NCBI GenBank assembly: GCA_910586735.1
Contig: CAJUJW010000080.1
Location: 1-10,191 of the forward strand
DNA length: 10,191 nucleotides
Source of the DNA: an uncultured Oscillibacter sp.
GTDB lineage: Bacteria > Bacillota > Clostridia > Oscillospirales > Oscillospiraceae
Reading direction: 5' to 3'
In this document: in pieces, positions 1 through 5,915 of the stretch
How the letters are laid out: each line of letters starts with the position of its first letter
How positions within the stretch are numbered: the first letter of the stretch is position 1
Notes under the pieces: generated by a model
Database searches by the model: none
Told to the model about the DNA's origin: nothing
The model's input: only the letters and a program-made list of their open reading frames with translations
Program-made: the position numbers and the translations under genes

Positions 1-32
1 GACGGAGCAGAGCGGAATTTCTTCCGACGAAA

Positions 33-105
33 TGGGGGGTGCATTGCACCAGCCCTCAAAGGGCTGTTGACTTCCCCGCCCGTCAGGGCGAGTAAAGGCC
101 CCCCA
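33..105. other. Nested hairpin cluster, unassigned
   Basis: A non-coding stretch upstream of the first promoter holds three short perfect hairpins: GGTGC/GCACC at 38-50, AGCCCT/AGGGCT at 51-65 and CGCCC/GGGCG at 77-90. Two outer arms can close around them (TGGGGGG at 33-39 with CCCCCCA at 99-105, competing with the first hairpin for two bases). No U-tract follows on the + strand, so it is not an ordinary terminator for an upstream gene. It could be a structured RNA, an attenuator, or the end of a transposable element. The strand is unknown. Confidence 0.35.
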
Positions 106-117
106 CTAGGGACCATC

Positions 118-145
118 TTGACAAACAAGAAAACCTTGATATACT
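118..145 (+). promoter_or_regulatory. Sigma-A promoter of the phosphodiester glycosidase gene
   Basis: TTGACA at 118-123 and TATACT at 140-145 are separated by 16 bp, in a local AT-rich stretch. Transcription would start near 152, giving a leader of about 50 nt before the ATG at 203. The GGAGGT ribosome binding site lies about 8 nt before that ATG. Confidence 0.75.
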
Positions 146-202
146 AAGCCTTGATTTAAAACAAGCCCCGATTCCAGAACTTCCAGATGGAGGTCCCTTC
201 TC

Positions 203-1387
203 ATGAATGAGGAAAACCGCACCCCCTCAAAAGCAAAACGGCGGCTCGCCGCCGCCGCCCTCCTCGCCGTCCTGCTGGCGGCGCTGTATCTCCTGTTCGC
301 CTTCTCCGGCTTCCCCTTCATCGCCAAGTGGCGGACCCTCTACATCGAGACCGCCATGGGCACCATGACCCACCAGTGGCTGGCCACGGCCTTCCTGCCG
401 GACTCCGTCATCCAGGAGGCCATGAAGGACGTGGAATCCCGCTTTGAGGACAACCTCATCGAGGCCAGCGACATCGCTCAGGCCGCGCCGCCCCCGGAGG
501 ACTTCGCCCCGGCCCCCGGCAAAACGCCGGAGGAGCAGGCCCGCGCCGACTTCGCCGCCCTCTTCCCGGAGGTGGACCTGGATACGCTTCCCGAGTCCGT
601 CTCCTGGGAGGACCTGCCCATCTTGCAGAAGGAGCGCCTGGAGGGCGTCCGCACCACCGCCGGGGACATAGTCTGGGCCATCGACGTGCCCAACAAAATC
701 CTCATCCTCACCGTCTCCGGCGAGGGCTACCAGGGTAAGCTGGCCATCGCCAAGGACAGCTCCCAGGTCATCCTGGCCAAAAACACCCTCTCCGGCCGGG
801 GCCGGACGGTGAAGGAGCACTGCGAGGCCAACGAGGCCGTCCTGGGCGTCAACGCCAGCGGCTTTTACGACCCGGAGGGCAAGGGCCGGGGGAACGTGCC
901 CATGGGCTTCGTGCTCTCCGGCGGGGAATACTCCGGCCAGGCCCTCAAGGGCCGCTACCAGACCGCCGGTTTTGACTATGAGGACAACTTCCGGGCGGGC
1001 CGGGGCCTGGACCTGGACGAGATGCGGGACGCCATGCAGTTCTACCCCATCATTGTCCTGAACGGGAAGAAAAACATCGACGGCTCCTTCGGCATGGGCA
1101 TCCAGCCCCGGACCGTCATCGGCCAGACGGCGGACAAGGCCACGCTGATGCTGGTCATCGACGGCCGCCGGGTGGGCCACAGCCTGGGGACCACCGTGTC
1201 TGAGTGCGCCGACATTCTCCTGCGCTACGGTTGTTGGACCGCCATGAACATGGACGGAGGGTCCAGCTCCTCCATGAGCTACAACGGGAAAATCATCACC
1301 AAGCCCAGCACCGCCATGGCGGACGGGCGCTACCTGCCCGACGCCTGGGTCGTCAAGGGCATGCCCTTCATAGATGTCTTAAAGTGA
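203..1387 (+). CDS. Membrane-anchored phosphodiester glycosidase family protein (NAGPA-like)
   Basis: 394 aa. A basic N-terminus and one hydrophobic segment (about residues 14-36) look like a signal anchor, placing the rest outside the cytoplasm. A Pro/Ala/Glu-rich linker (about 93-115) precedes the catalytic domain (about 155-388). Family-like motifs are visible: NASGFY at 217-222, GIQPRT at 299-304, VIDGR at 318-322, the hallmark MDGGSSS at 350-356, and a closing RYLPDAWVV at 377-385. The family includes the human enzyme that uncovers mannose-6-phosphate by cleaving GlcNAc-phosphodiesters; bacterial members are thought to act on phosphodiester-linked sugars of cell-surface or extracellular polymers. 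The natural substrate here cannot be read from the sequence. The ATG at 203 has a GGAGGT site 8 nt upstream and a strong promoter at 118-145. The 3' end overlaps the convergent radical SAM gene by 20 bp. Confidence 0.88.
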   Translation: MNEENRTPSKAKRRLAAAALLAVLLAALYLLFAFSGFPFIAKWRTLYIETAMGTMTHQWLATAFLPDSVIQEAMKDVESRFEDNLIEASDIAQAAPPPEDFAPAPGKTPEEQARADFAALFPEVDLDTLPESVSWEDLPILQKERLEGVRTTAGDIVWAIDVPNKILILTVSGEGYQGKLAIAKDSSQVILAKNTLSGRGRTVKEHCEANEAVLGVNASGFYDPEGKGRGNVPMGFVLSGGEYSGQALKGRYQTAGFDYEDNFRAGRGLDLDEMRDAMQFYPIIVLNGKKNIDGSFGMGIQPRTVIGQTADKATLMLVIDGRRVGHSLGTTVSECADILLRYGCWTAMNMDGGSSSSMSYNGKIITKPSTAMADGRYLPDAWVVKGMPFIDVLK

Positions 1388-2303
1388 CCCGGTAGGCCCG
1401 CAGGGCCTCCTCGTCCGTCCCGTCCATCAGCCGGGTCAGGCTCTCCGACAGCCGCGCCCGGTCCTCCGGCAGGTCTCCCCGTATGTGGACCAGGTTGGAG
1501 GCCCCCGCCGTCTCAAAGCGGGTGGGAATGCTGAGGCTCTCTATCAGGGTCCTTACCTCCTCCAGTTTCTCCAGCTCGCTCTCCTCCCTCCAGTTTCCCG
1601 CCTGAATCTCCCGGTACAGCGCCGAGTTAGGGAACACCGTCAGCATGGAAGAGCCTACCCGCTTGGGCCGGGTCCGGTTGAACACCTCCGCGCTCCGCGC
1701 CGCCCCTTCCCTTCCCCGGCCCGCGCCGGAGATGCCCGCCAGGTAGAAAAAGCTGTAGGAGACGCCCGCCCCGTCCAGCCGGGCCGCCTGCTCCACAATG
1801 TCCCGGGCCCCGTAGCCCTTGTTCATAAAGGCCAGGGCCTCCTCGTCCCCGGTCTCCACGCCGATGGTCAGCCCGTCATAGCCCAGGGACCGGAGGCGGC
1901 GCAGCTCCTCCCCGCTCTTGCGCCCCACGTCCGTCACCCGGGCGAAACAGCCGATGGTCTCCACCGCGGGCAGATACCGCCGGATGAGGCCCGCGATTTC
2001 CTCCAGCCGCCGGGCCTGGAGCGCGAAGGGGTTCGCCCCCACCAGGAAGACCCGCCGGGGCCCCTGGGGCCCCGGCAGGCCCTGAAGCCGGGCGGAGAGC
2101 CGCGCCATGGGGTCCGTGCCCCAGAGCTGGGCCTCCTGGAGGTCCGCCTCGATTTCCTCCAGCGGGGACATGCGGAAGCGGAAGGGCAGGTCCTCGTACA
2201 GGGTGCAGAACTTGCAGGCGTGGTGGGTGCAGCCCGCCGTGGCCTGGAGCAGCAGGGAGTCCGCCTCGTAGGGCGGCCGCCAGATGGTTCCATGAAAGTG
2301 CAT
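1368..2303 (-). CDS. Radical SAM protein, CX4CX2C subfamily
   Basis: 311 aa from the chosen ATG (2301-2303), which has a GAGGAG ribosome binding site 8 nt upstream; the open frame continues to 2366 without a good site. The cluster-binding loop GCTHHACKFC gives Cys25, Cys30 and Cys33, a CX4CX2C spacing instead of the usual CX3CX2C. An aromatic residue (Phe32) lies before the last Cys as in most radical SAM enzymes. The later segment around IGVETGDEEAL (about residues 164-174) resembles the strand-6 region of HemN/MiaB/Elp3-type enzymes. It should bind a [4Fe-4S] cluster and cleave S-adenosylmethionine to make a 5'-deoxyadenosyl radical, but the substrate is unknown. No partner gene is adjacent on its strand. 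It is divergent from an HxlR-type regulator, which may control it. It overlaps the upstream glycosidase gene at the 3' end. Confidence 0.85.
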   Translation of the reverse strand: MHFHGTIWRPPYEADSLLLQATAGCTHHACKFCTLYEDLPFRFRMSPLEEIEADLQEAQLWGTDPMARLSARLQGLPGPQGPRRVFLVGANPFALQARRLEEIAGLIRRYLPAVETIGCFARVTDVGRKSGEELRRLRSLGYDGLTIGVETGDEEALAFMNKGYGARDIVEQAARLDGAGVSYSFFYLAGISGAGRGREGAARSAEVFNRTRPKRVGSSMLTVFPNSALYREIQAGNWREESELEKLEEVRTLIESLSIPTRFETAGASNLVHIRGDLPEDRARLSESLTRLMDGTDEEALRAYRVTLRHL

Positions 2304-2337
2304 GGATTCAACTCCTCTCGGTTTTGTTCCTGCCGCC

Positions 2338-2366
2338 ATCCTAACCCGAAACGCCCGCCGCTGCAA
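2338..2366 (-). promoter_or_regulatory. Possible promoter of the radical SAM gene
   Basis: On the minus strand TTGCAG (2361-2366) and TAGGAT (2338-2343) are spaced by 17 bp. Both boxes are imperfect (3/6 and 4/6 matches to consensus), so this is tentative. Its position, about 30 bp upstream of the ribosome binding site, would fit. Confidence 0.3.
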
Positions 2367-2405
2367 GTACGCAATTTTTTTGTCGTCAGTACCCTTTTTC
2401 GTACC
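2365..2405. promoter_or_regulatory. Candidate HxlR operator: repeated GTAC sites
   Basis: In the gap between the radical SAM and HxlR genes, GTAC occurs at 2367-2370, 2389-2392 and 2401-2404. The last two sit in near-identical contexts on the minus strand (GGTAC followed 12 bp later by GGTAC); the first is 22 bp away, about two helical turns. HxlR/MarR-type winged-helix dimers commonly bind repeated short sites in their own divergent promoter. Binding is inferred from position only. Confidence 0.4.
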
Positions 2406-2422
2406 AATGGAAGGAGGTCCCC

Positions 2423-2827
2423 ATGAGCGGGAATAAATTTCAGACGCAGGATATGATAGCCCGCTGCGTCCCCATGGCCAGCGTGCAGGCGGTGCTGGGG
2501 GGCAAGTGGAAGATTCTGATCCTCTGGTACGTAGCCCTCTATCGGGTCCAGCGGTTCGGCCAGCTCATGCGGCGGCTGGACGGGATCACCCAGTCCTCCC
2601 TGACCAAGCAGCTGCGGGAGCTGGAGCGGGACGGGTTCCTCCACCGGGAGGTCTACGGGGAGGTGCCGCCCAGGGTGGAATACTCTCTGACGGAACTGGG
2701 GCGGAGCTTCGCGCCGGTTTTGGACCTGATGCTCCAGTGGAGCGCGGAACACCTCTGCCCGCCGGACTATGTCAACCCCTACGGGGAGGCGAACGCGCCG
2801 GACGGGGACCCGTTCCGGGAAACGTGA
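2423..2827 (+). CDS. HxlR-family winged-helix transcriptional regulator
   Basis: 134 aa, the usual length for single-domain HxlR proteins. The family pattern is clear: an N-terminal Cys-x-Pro (Cys15), then LGGKWKILILW at 25-35, a recognition helix region around ITQSSLTKQLRELERDG (55-71), and a wing around VYGEVPPRVEYSLTELG (77-93). It should act as a cytoplasmic DNA-binding dimer. In Bacillus subtilis HypR and YodB an N-terminal Cys senses electrophile or disulfide stress; Cys15 lies in the equivalent place, and the only other Cys is Cys112. Redox sensing is therefore possible but unproven. The ATG at 2423 follows a strong AAGGAGGT site at 2411-2418. The gene is divergent from the radical SAM gene, and the intervening GTAC repeats are probable operators. 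A GC-rich hairpin follows, but its U-tract serves the opposite strand. Confidence 0.92.
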   Translation: MSGNKFQTQDMIARCVPMASVQAVLGGKWKILILWYVALYRVQRFGQLMRRLDGITQSSLTKQLRELERDGFLHREVYGEVPPRVEYSLTELGRSFAPVLDLMLQWSAEHLCPPDYVNPYGEANAPDGDPFRET

Positions 2828-2838
2828 TAACCAGCCAT

Positions 2839-2874
2839 AAAAAACGCGCCCGCCGTCAGAGGACGGCGGGCGCG
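2839..2874 (-). terminator. Rho-independent terminator of the aminotransferase unit
   Basis: A perfect 13-bp GC-rich stem (2845-2857 with 2862-2874) and a 4-nt loop are followed on the minus strand by six U residues (A-run 2839-2844 on +). It lies 28 bp past the aminotransferase stop codon. On the + strand the hairpin lacks a U-tract, so termination of the HxlR transcript here would be weaker. Confidence 0.88.
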
Positions 2875-2902
2875 CTCATCCGCGCTTTCAGCTTCGGCGT
2901 AT

Positions 2903-4048
2903 TCACACCTTGGCCTTTTCCAGCAATTCAATCAGCAGGTCCACGTTCTCGCACAGCATGACCCGGACGGCGTTCCGGCCCATGTTCTCATAGGTGGCAC
3001 AGCTTACCGCGGCCAGGCCCGCCTCCGCCAGGGCTCTGCACAGGTCGACGCCCCCGTCGTCCACGTACAGCGTACAGATGGGCGTGCAGAGGGAGGTCTC
3101 CGCAATGTGGTATTTCGGTTCCCTCCGGGCGTTTTTCATCTGACGGATGGCGTCGTACAGCCTCACGTTGACCTCCCGGACGCCCGCGCTGAGGCGCTCC
3201 TGGAAATCGGGGTGATTCCTCAGCAAGGAACAGACCAGGAGGCGGGCCGGGGAATTGCAGTTGAAGGGTGTCACCAGCTTTTTCAGCTGGGCCACCGCCG
3301 CCGCCGGACCCATCACGTAGCCCATTCTGATACCGGCCATGCCGAAGCCCTTGGAAAAGGTGCGGGTCACGAAGACATCCACGCCCTGTTCTTCCCCTTC
3401 GAAAATCAGGGGAATCGCCGACTCGGACCTGGGGAGGTAATCCCCGTACGCCTCGTCGAACACCACCGCCGCGTTCACCCGCCCCGCCGCCTCGACGATC
3501 TTCCGCAGACCCGCAAAGCCGACGCCTTGGCCGGTGGGGTTGTTGGGGTTCTCACAGCAGATCAGGGCCGGGCGCTCTCTCAGCACCATCTCGCAGAACG
3601 CGTCCGCCTCGAAAAGGTAATTCTTTTCCCTGTTCAGGGGGTAGGCGGCGAAGGGCACGCCGATGCAGTGGACGTTGTCCACGTAGGCCGTGAACTGGGG
3701 GGCGGTCCCCATGATTTTCACGCCGGGGTTTCCGTACAGCAGATTGAGATTGCACAGCAGGTCAAAGGACCCGTCCCCGAACCAGAAATTCTCATCCCTG
3801 AGCCGGGGCGCGATGTCCCTGTACAGCGCGCGCAGGTGCCGGCAGTTCTCCGCGTCCACGTCCTCACGGTGGGGATACTGCTTGATGATGTCCGGCTCGG
3901 ACGCCATGGCGGAGAGGGTCCGCAGCACATCGCTTGGGATAGGCTGGCAATTGACGCCCAGAGAGCAGTCCAGAACACAGCCGCTTGTGTCCACCCCGCC
4001 GTAGTCCTTCGGCACGTAGCTTTCAATATAGGGGTTAATCCGTGACAT
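2903..4048 (-). CDS. PLP-dependent aminotransferase, class I/II (HisC/CobD-like)
   Basis: 381 aa. Fold-type I landmarks appear in order: ENPNNPTG at 166-173 (Asn contacting PLP), FDEAYGDY at 197-204 (Asp198 to the pyridine nitrogen, Tyr201 to O3'), TRTFSKGFGMAG at 228-239 (Lys233 as Schiff-base lysine), IRMGY at 240-244, and a C-terminal Arg362 in the place that binds the substrate carboxylate. The overall pattern is that of the histidinol-phosphate aminotransferase / threonine-phosphate decarboxylase group (COG0079). No histidine or cobalamin genes are nearby, so a general or specialised amino acid aminotransferase is more likely than HisC or CobD proper. The ATG at 4048 has a TAGGAGG site 8 nt upstream. 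It lies downstream of the amino acid transporter on the same strand, but a hairpin terminator separates them, so it would receive read-through or use an unseen promoter. The protein is unusually rich in Cys. Confidence 0.88.
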   Translation of the reverse strand: MSRINPYIESYVPKDYGGVDTSGCVLDCSLGVNCQPIPSDVLRTLSAMASEPDIIKQYPHREDVDAENCRHLRALYRDIAPRLRDENFWFGDGSFDLLCNLNLLYGNPGVKIMGTAPQFTAYVDNVHCIGVPFAAYPLNREKNYLFEADAFCEMVLRERPALICCENPNNPTGQGVGFAGLRKIVEAAGRVNAAVVFDEAYGDYLPRSESAIPLIFEGEEQGVDVFVTRTFSKGFGMAGIRMGYVMGPAAAVAQLKKLVTPFNCNSPARLLVCSLLRNHPDFQERLSAGVREVNVRLYDAIRQMKNARREPKYHIAETSLCTPICTLYVDDGGVDLCRALAEAGLAAVSCATYENMGRNAVRVMLCENVDLLIELLEKAKV

Positions 4049-4074
4049 TCGCAGCGCCTCCTATTTCTATGCCG

Positions 4075-4106
4075 CAAAAAAGGATGCCGCCTGGGGGCGG
4101 CATCCT
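4075..4106 (-). terminator. Terminator between the transporter and aminotransferase genes
   Basis: A perfect 11-bp stem (4081-4091 with 4096-4106) and 4-nt loop are followed on the minus strand by a run of six U. It sits 14 bp past the transporter stop codon and upstream of the aminotransferase ribosome binding site. It should end or attenuate the transporter transcript. Confidence 0.85.
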
Positions 4107-4120
4107 CTCTTCAATATGGC

Positions 4121-5446
4121 TCAGCCGATGCCGCCCAGGGCAATGCCCAGGACGAACACCAGGATCGCGATGCCGCAGTACAGGTATTTGCCCAGAGGCA
4201 CCGTCCATTTGTCCAGGGTCTTGGTCCGGCCAAGCTGGATCTGCTCCCTGGCCTTCTGGTCGCCAAGCACCCAGTAGAAGCAAATGGCAACCAGCAGGGC
4301 CCCCACGGGGCAGAGGTAGATGGACATCACGTCCATCCAGGTCCCGATGATGTCGCCGTTCTCCAGGAACAGCCCCGCGACGCCGGAGATCACAATGATG
4401 ATGGCCACGGACATCACGCGGGAGAGCTTCAGCTTGCTCTGGAGCATCTCGACGGGGCCCTCGAACAGGTTCACGATGGAGGAGGCCGCCGCGGAGAAAA
4501 TCGCCAGGAAGAAGATGACGGAGAAAATGTGCCCAAAGCCGCCCATGGCCTGGAAGATGGCGGGCAGGGTGATGAACATCAGCGGGGGACCGGCGGCGGG
4601 GTCCATGCCGAAGGCGAACACGGCCGGGACGACCACGCAGGCGGCCAGCACGGCGGCCAGGGTGTCAAACAGGGCCACGTTCCTGGCGCAGGAAACCGTG
4701 TCCTCGTCCTTGCTCAGGTAGGAGCCGTAAATCACGGTGCCGTTTCCGGCCAGGGACAGGGAGAAGAACGCCTGGCCCAGGGCGTAGATCCACGTGTCGA
4801 GCTGCGTCAGGTACTCCCAGCGGGGGACGAAGAGGTACTTGTAGCCCTCACTGGCGCCGGGAAGCGTGCCCACGTAAACCGCCATGCCGATAAAGAGGAC
4901 AAAGAAAACCGGGATCATGACCTTGTTGATTTTCTCTATGCTCTTGGCGATGCCCCCCACCATCATCAAAACGGTGAGAACCAGCGCCAGCATGTGCCAG
5001 GGAATGCTGCCGAAGGGGCCCGCGATCTGGCCGAAGTAGGCCCCCACGTCCGGGGTGCTGACCACCGCGCCGCTGACGGCCCCCGCCAGAAAGCGGATGA
5101 CCCAGCCCGTAATCACCGCGTAGCCGGTGGCGATGGCGAAGCTGGAGAAGATGGGAATGACGCCCGCGTGCTTCACCGGGCCCTTTCCGTCCAGGGCCTT
5201 TTCCACAGCGCCCATGGGGCCGGTCTCCGCCCAGCGGCCGAAGCAGGTCTCGCACACCACGCCGGTGCGGGCCAGAACCACAACGCAGAGCAGGTAGGGA
5301 ATCAGGAACGCCGCGCCGCCGAACTTCGCGACGCGATAGGGGAACGCCCAGACGTTCGCCATACCGACGGCAGAGCCGATGGCGGCCATAACAAAGCCCA
5401 GCCGGTCTGAGAATCTGTCTCGGTTTTTCAGGGACTCTTTGCTCAT
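4121..5446 (-). CDS. Sodium-dependent amino acid transporter, NSS/SNF family (Tyt1/MhsT-like)
   Basis: 441 aa from the chosen ATG (5444-5446), which has an AGGAGG site 9 nt upstream; the frame stays open further upstream but that part is leader. The length matches the shorter 11-helix prokaryotic NSS proteins. Helix 1 reads GSAVGMANVWAFPYR (24-38), keeping the Gly24, Ala26, Val27 and Asn31 that match LeuT sodium ligands. Helix 6 contains QAFFSLSLAGNGTVIYGSY (225-243) and helix 8 FSAAASSIVN (317-326). By hand alignment the LeuT gate Arg30 is Ala34, the helix-6 unwound GFG is AGN, and the Na2-site Thr354 is Ala321. It should import an amino acid with Na+ across the inner membrane; substrate unknown. 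It is transcribed from a strong promoter through a long structured leader, divergent from a YheO/DauR-like regulator. Confidence 0.92.
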   Translation of the reverse strand: MSKESLKNRDRFSDRLGFVMAAIGSAVGMANVWAFPYRVAKFGGAAFLIPYLLCVVVLARTGVVCETCFGRWAETGPMGAVEKALDGKGPVKHAGVIPIFSSFAIATGYAVITGWVIRFLAGAVSGAVVSTPDVGAYFGQIAGPFGSIPWHMLALVLTVLMMVGGIAKSIEKINKVMIPVFFVLFIGMAVYVGTLPGASEGYKYLFVPRWEYLTQLDTWIYALGQAFFSLSLAGNGTVIYGSYLSKDEDTVSCARNVALFDTLAAVLAACVVVPAVFAFGMDPAAGPPLMFITLPAIFQAMGGFGHIFSVIFFLAIFSAAASSIVNLFEGPVEMLQSKLKLSRVMSVAIIIVISGVAGLFLENGDIIGTWMDVMSIYLCPVGALLVAICFYWVLGDQKAREQIQLGRTKTLDKWTVPLGKYLYCGIAILVFVLGIALGGIG

Positions 5447-5641
5447 TACCGAAAACCTCCTTTTTCTCGAACACACCATACAGGGCGGCCATATGCTCCC
5501 ATACGGCGGCCCGGCCCCTCCCGAAGGAGGGAACAAAGAAGGAGAGGGCTGTCCGCCGGGACCGTGCCGGTATGACCGGGTATCCTGGCGGAGGCCCTCC
5601 CTCAGCTGCGCGCGTTACCCGCGGCAGCCGCTTCTTAGCGT
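5447..5641 (-). promoter_or_regulatory. Long structured leader of the transporter mRNA
   Basis: From the predicted start near 5641 the transporter mRNA has about 195 nt before its ATG. In RNA order it can form GCGG/CCGC (5621-5631), CCGGU/ACCGG (5567-5579), CCCUCC/GGAGGG closed by a UUCG tetraloop (5516-5531), and an 8-bp stem with one G-U pair and a GGAG loop (5488-5507), then the AGGAGG site (5456-5461). No U-tract follows any hairpin, so any control would be on translation, stability or folding rather than simple termination. I looked for T-box and common riboswitch signatures and did not find one. Confidence 0.45.
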
Positions 5642-5647
5642 GAGACA

Positions 5648-5676
5648 ATTTTATCAGGCCATCTAAAAAATGTCAA
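5648..5676 (-). promoter_or_regulatory. Sigma-A promoter of the transporter gene
   Basis: On the minus strand TTGACA (5671-5676) and TAAAAT (5648-5653) are separated by exactly 17 bp. The predicted start is near 5641. A perfect inverted repeat lies just upstream of the -35 box. Confidence 0.85.
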
Positions 5677-5683
5677 CCCCATT

Positions 5684-5706
5684 TGGATATTTTGTATGAA
5701 TATCCA
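5684..5706. promoter_or_regulatory. Perfect inverted repeat, candidate operator
   Basis: TGGATATT (5684-5691) and AATATCCA (5699-5706) form a perfect 8-bp inverted repeat with a 7-bp spacer. The centre lies about 54 bp upstream of the transporter start and about 125 bp upstream of the regulator start. This is a natural activator position for the transporter promoter. The divergently encoded YheO/DauR-like protein is the obvious candidate to bind it; that is inference. Confidence 0.5.
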
Positions 5707-5784
5707 GTTTCGTTTTGAATTTTCTGGCCAAAAGAATAAGAAACACCAAATAAAAATTATCTTTCACGGTGAGAAAAAATTCTT

Positions 5785-5813
5785 TTGACAGAAGCGGATT
5801 CTTGTCATATAAT
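5785..5813 (+). promoter_or_regulatory. Consensus sigma-A promoter of the regulator-yczE operon
   Basis: TTGACA (5785-5790) and TATAAT (5808-5813) are both perfect, with a 17-bp spacer, and the surrounding DNA is markedly AT-rich. TGACA and TGTCA (5786-5790, 5803-5807) form an inverted repeat across the spacer that could let a repressor occlude the promoter. The leader to the ATG is about 95 nt. Confidence 0.9.
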
Positions 5814-5915
5814 GTAGGTAGTGTAATTATGCGCTGCCATGCGTTACGCATAGAAGTCCCAGAGAGAAAAGCGGCCCGGGGCCGCCCCGGTTCGCGGGAT
5901 TGAGAGGAGGCTGTT

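Noticed and set aside
1..117. A definite IS200/IS605 end or TnpB guide RNA at the left edge
   Set aside because: Hairpins alone are not enough; no transposase fragment is visible and I cannot see the sequence to the left.
2304..2366. An upstream extension of the radical SAM gene to 2366
   Set aside because: The ATG at 2303 has a good GAGGAG site and begins just before the cluster motif as expected, while the extension covers the intergenic promoter area.
2903..4048. Calling the aminotransferase hisC or cobD
   Set aside because: The motifs fit the shared superfamily, but there is no histidine or cobalamin gene context, and the C-terminal motif differs from typical HisC.
5516..5531. UUCG hairpin in the transporter leader as a terminator
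   Set aside because: No U-run follows on either strand; the sequence after it on the minus strand is GC-rich.
5447..5536. An upstream extension of the transporter coding region to 5536
   Set aside because: The ATG at 5446 has an ideal AGGAGG site, and NSS proteins begin shortly before helix 1; the extra residues are translated leader hairpins.
5447..5641. T-box or known amino acid riboswitch in the transporter leader
   Set aside because: I could not find the conserved T-box antiterminator sequence, a terminator hairpin with U-run, or a glycine or lysine riboswitch core. The leader is reported only as unassigned.
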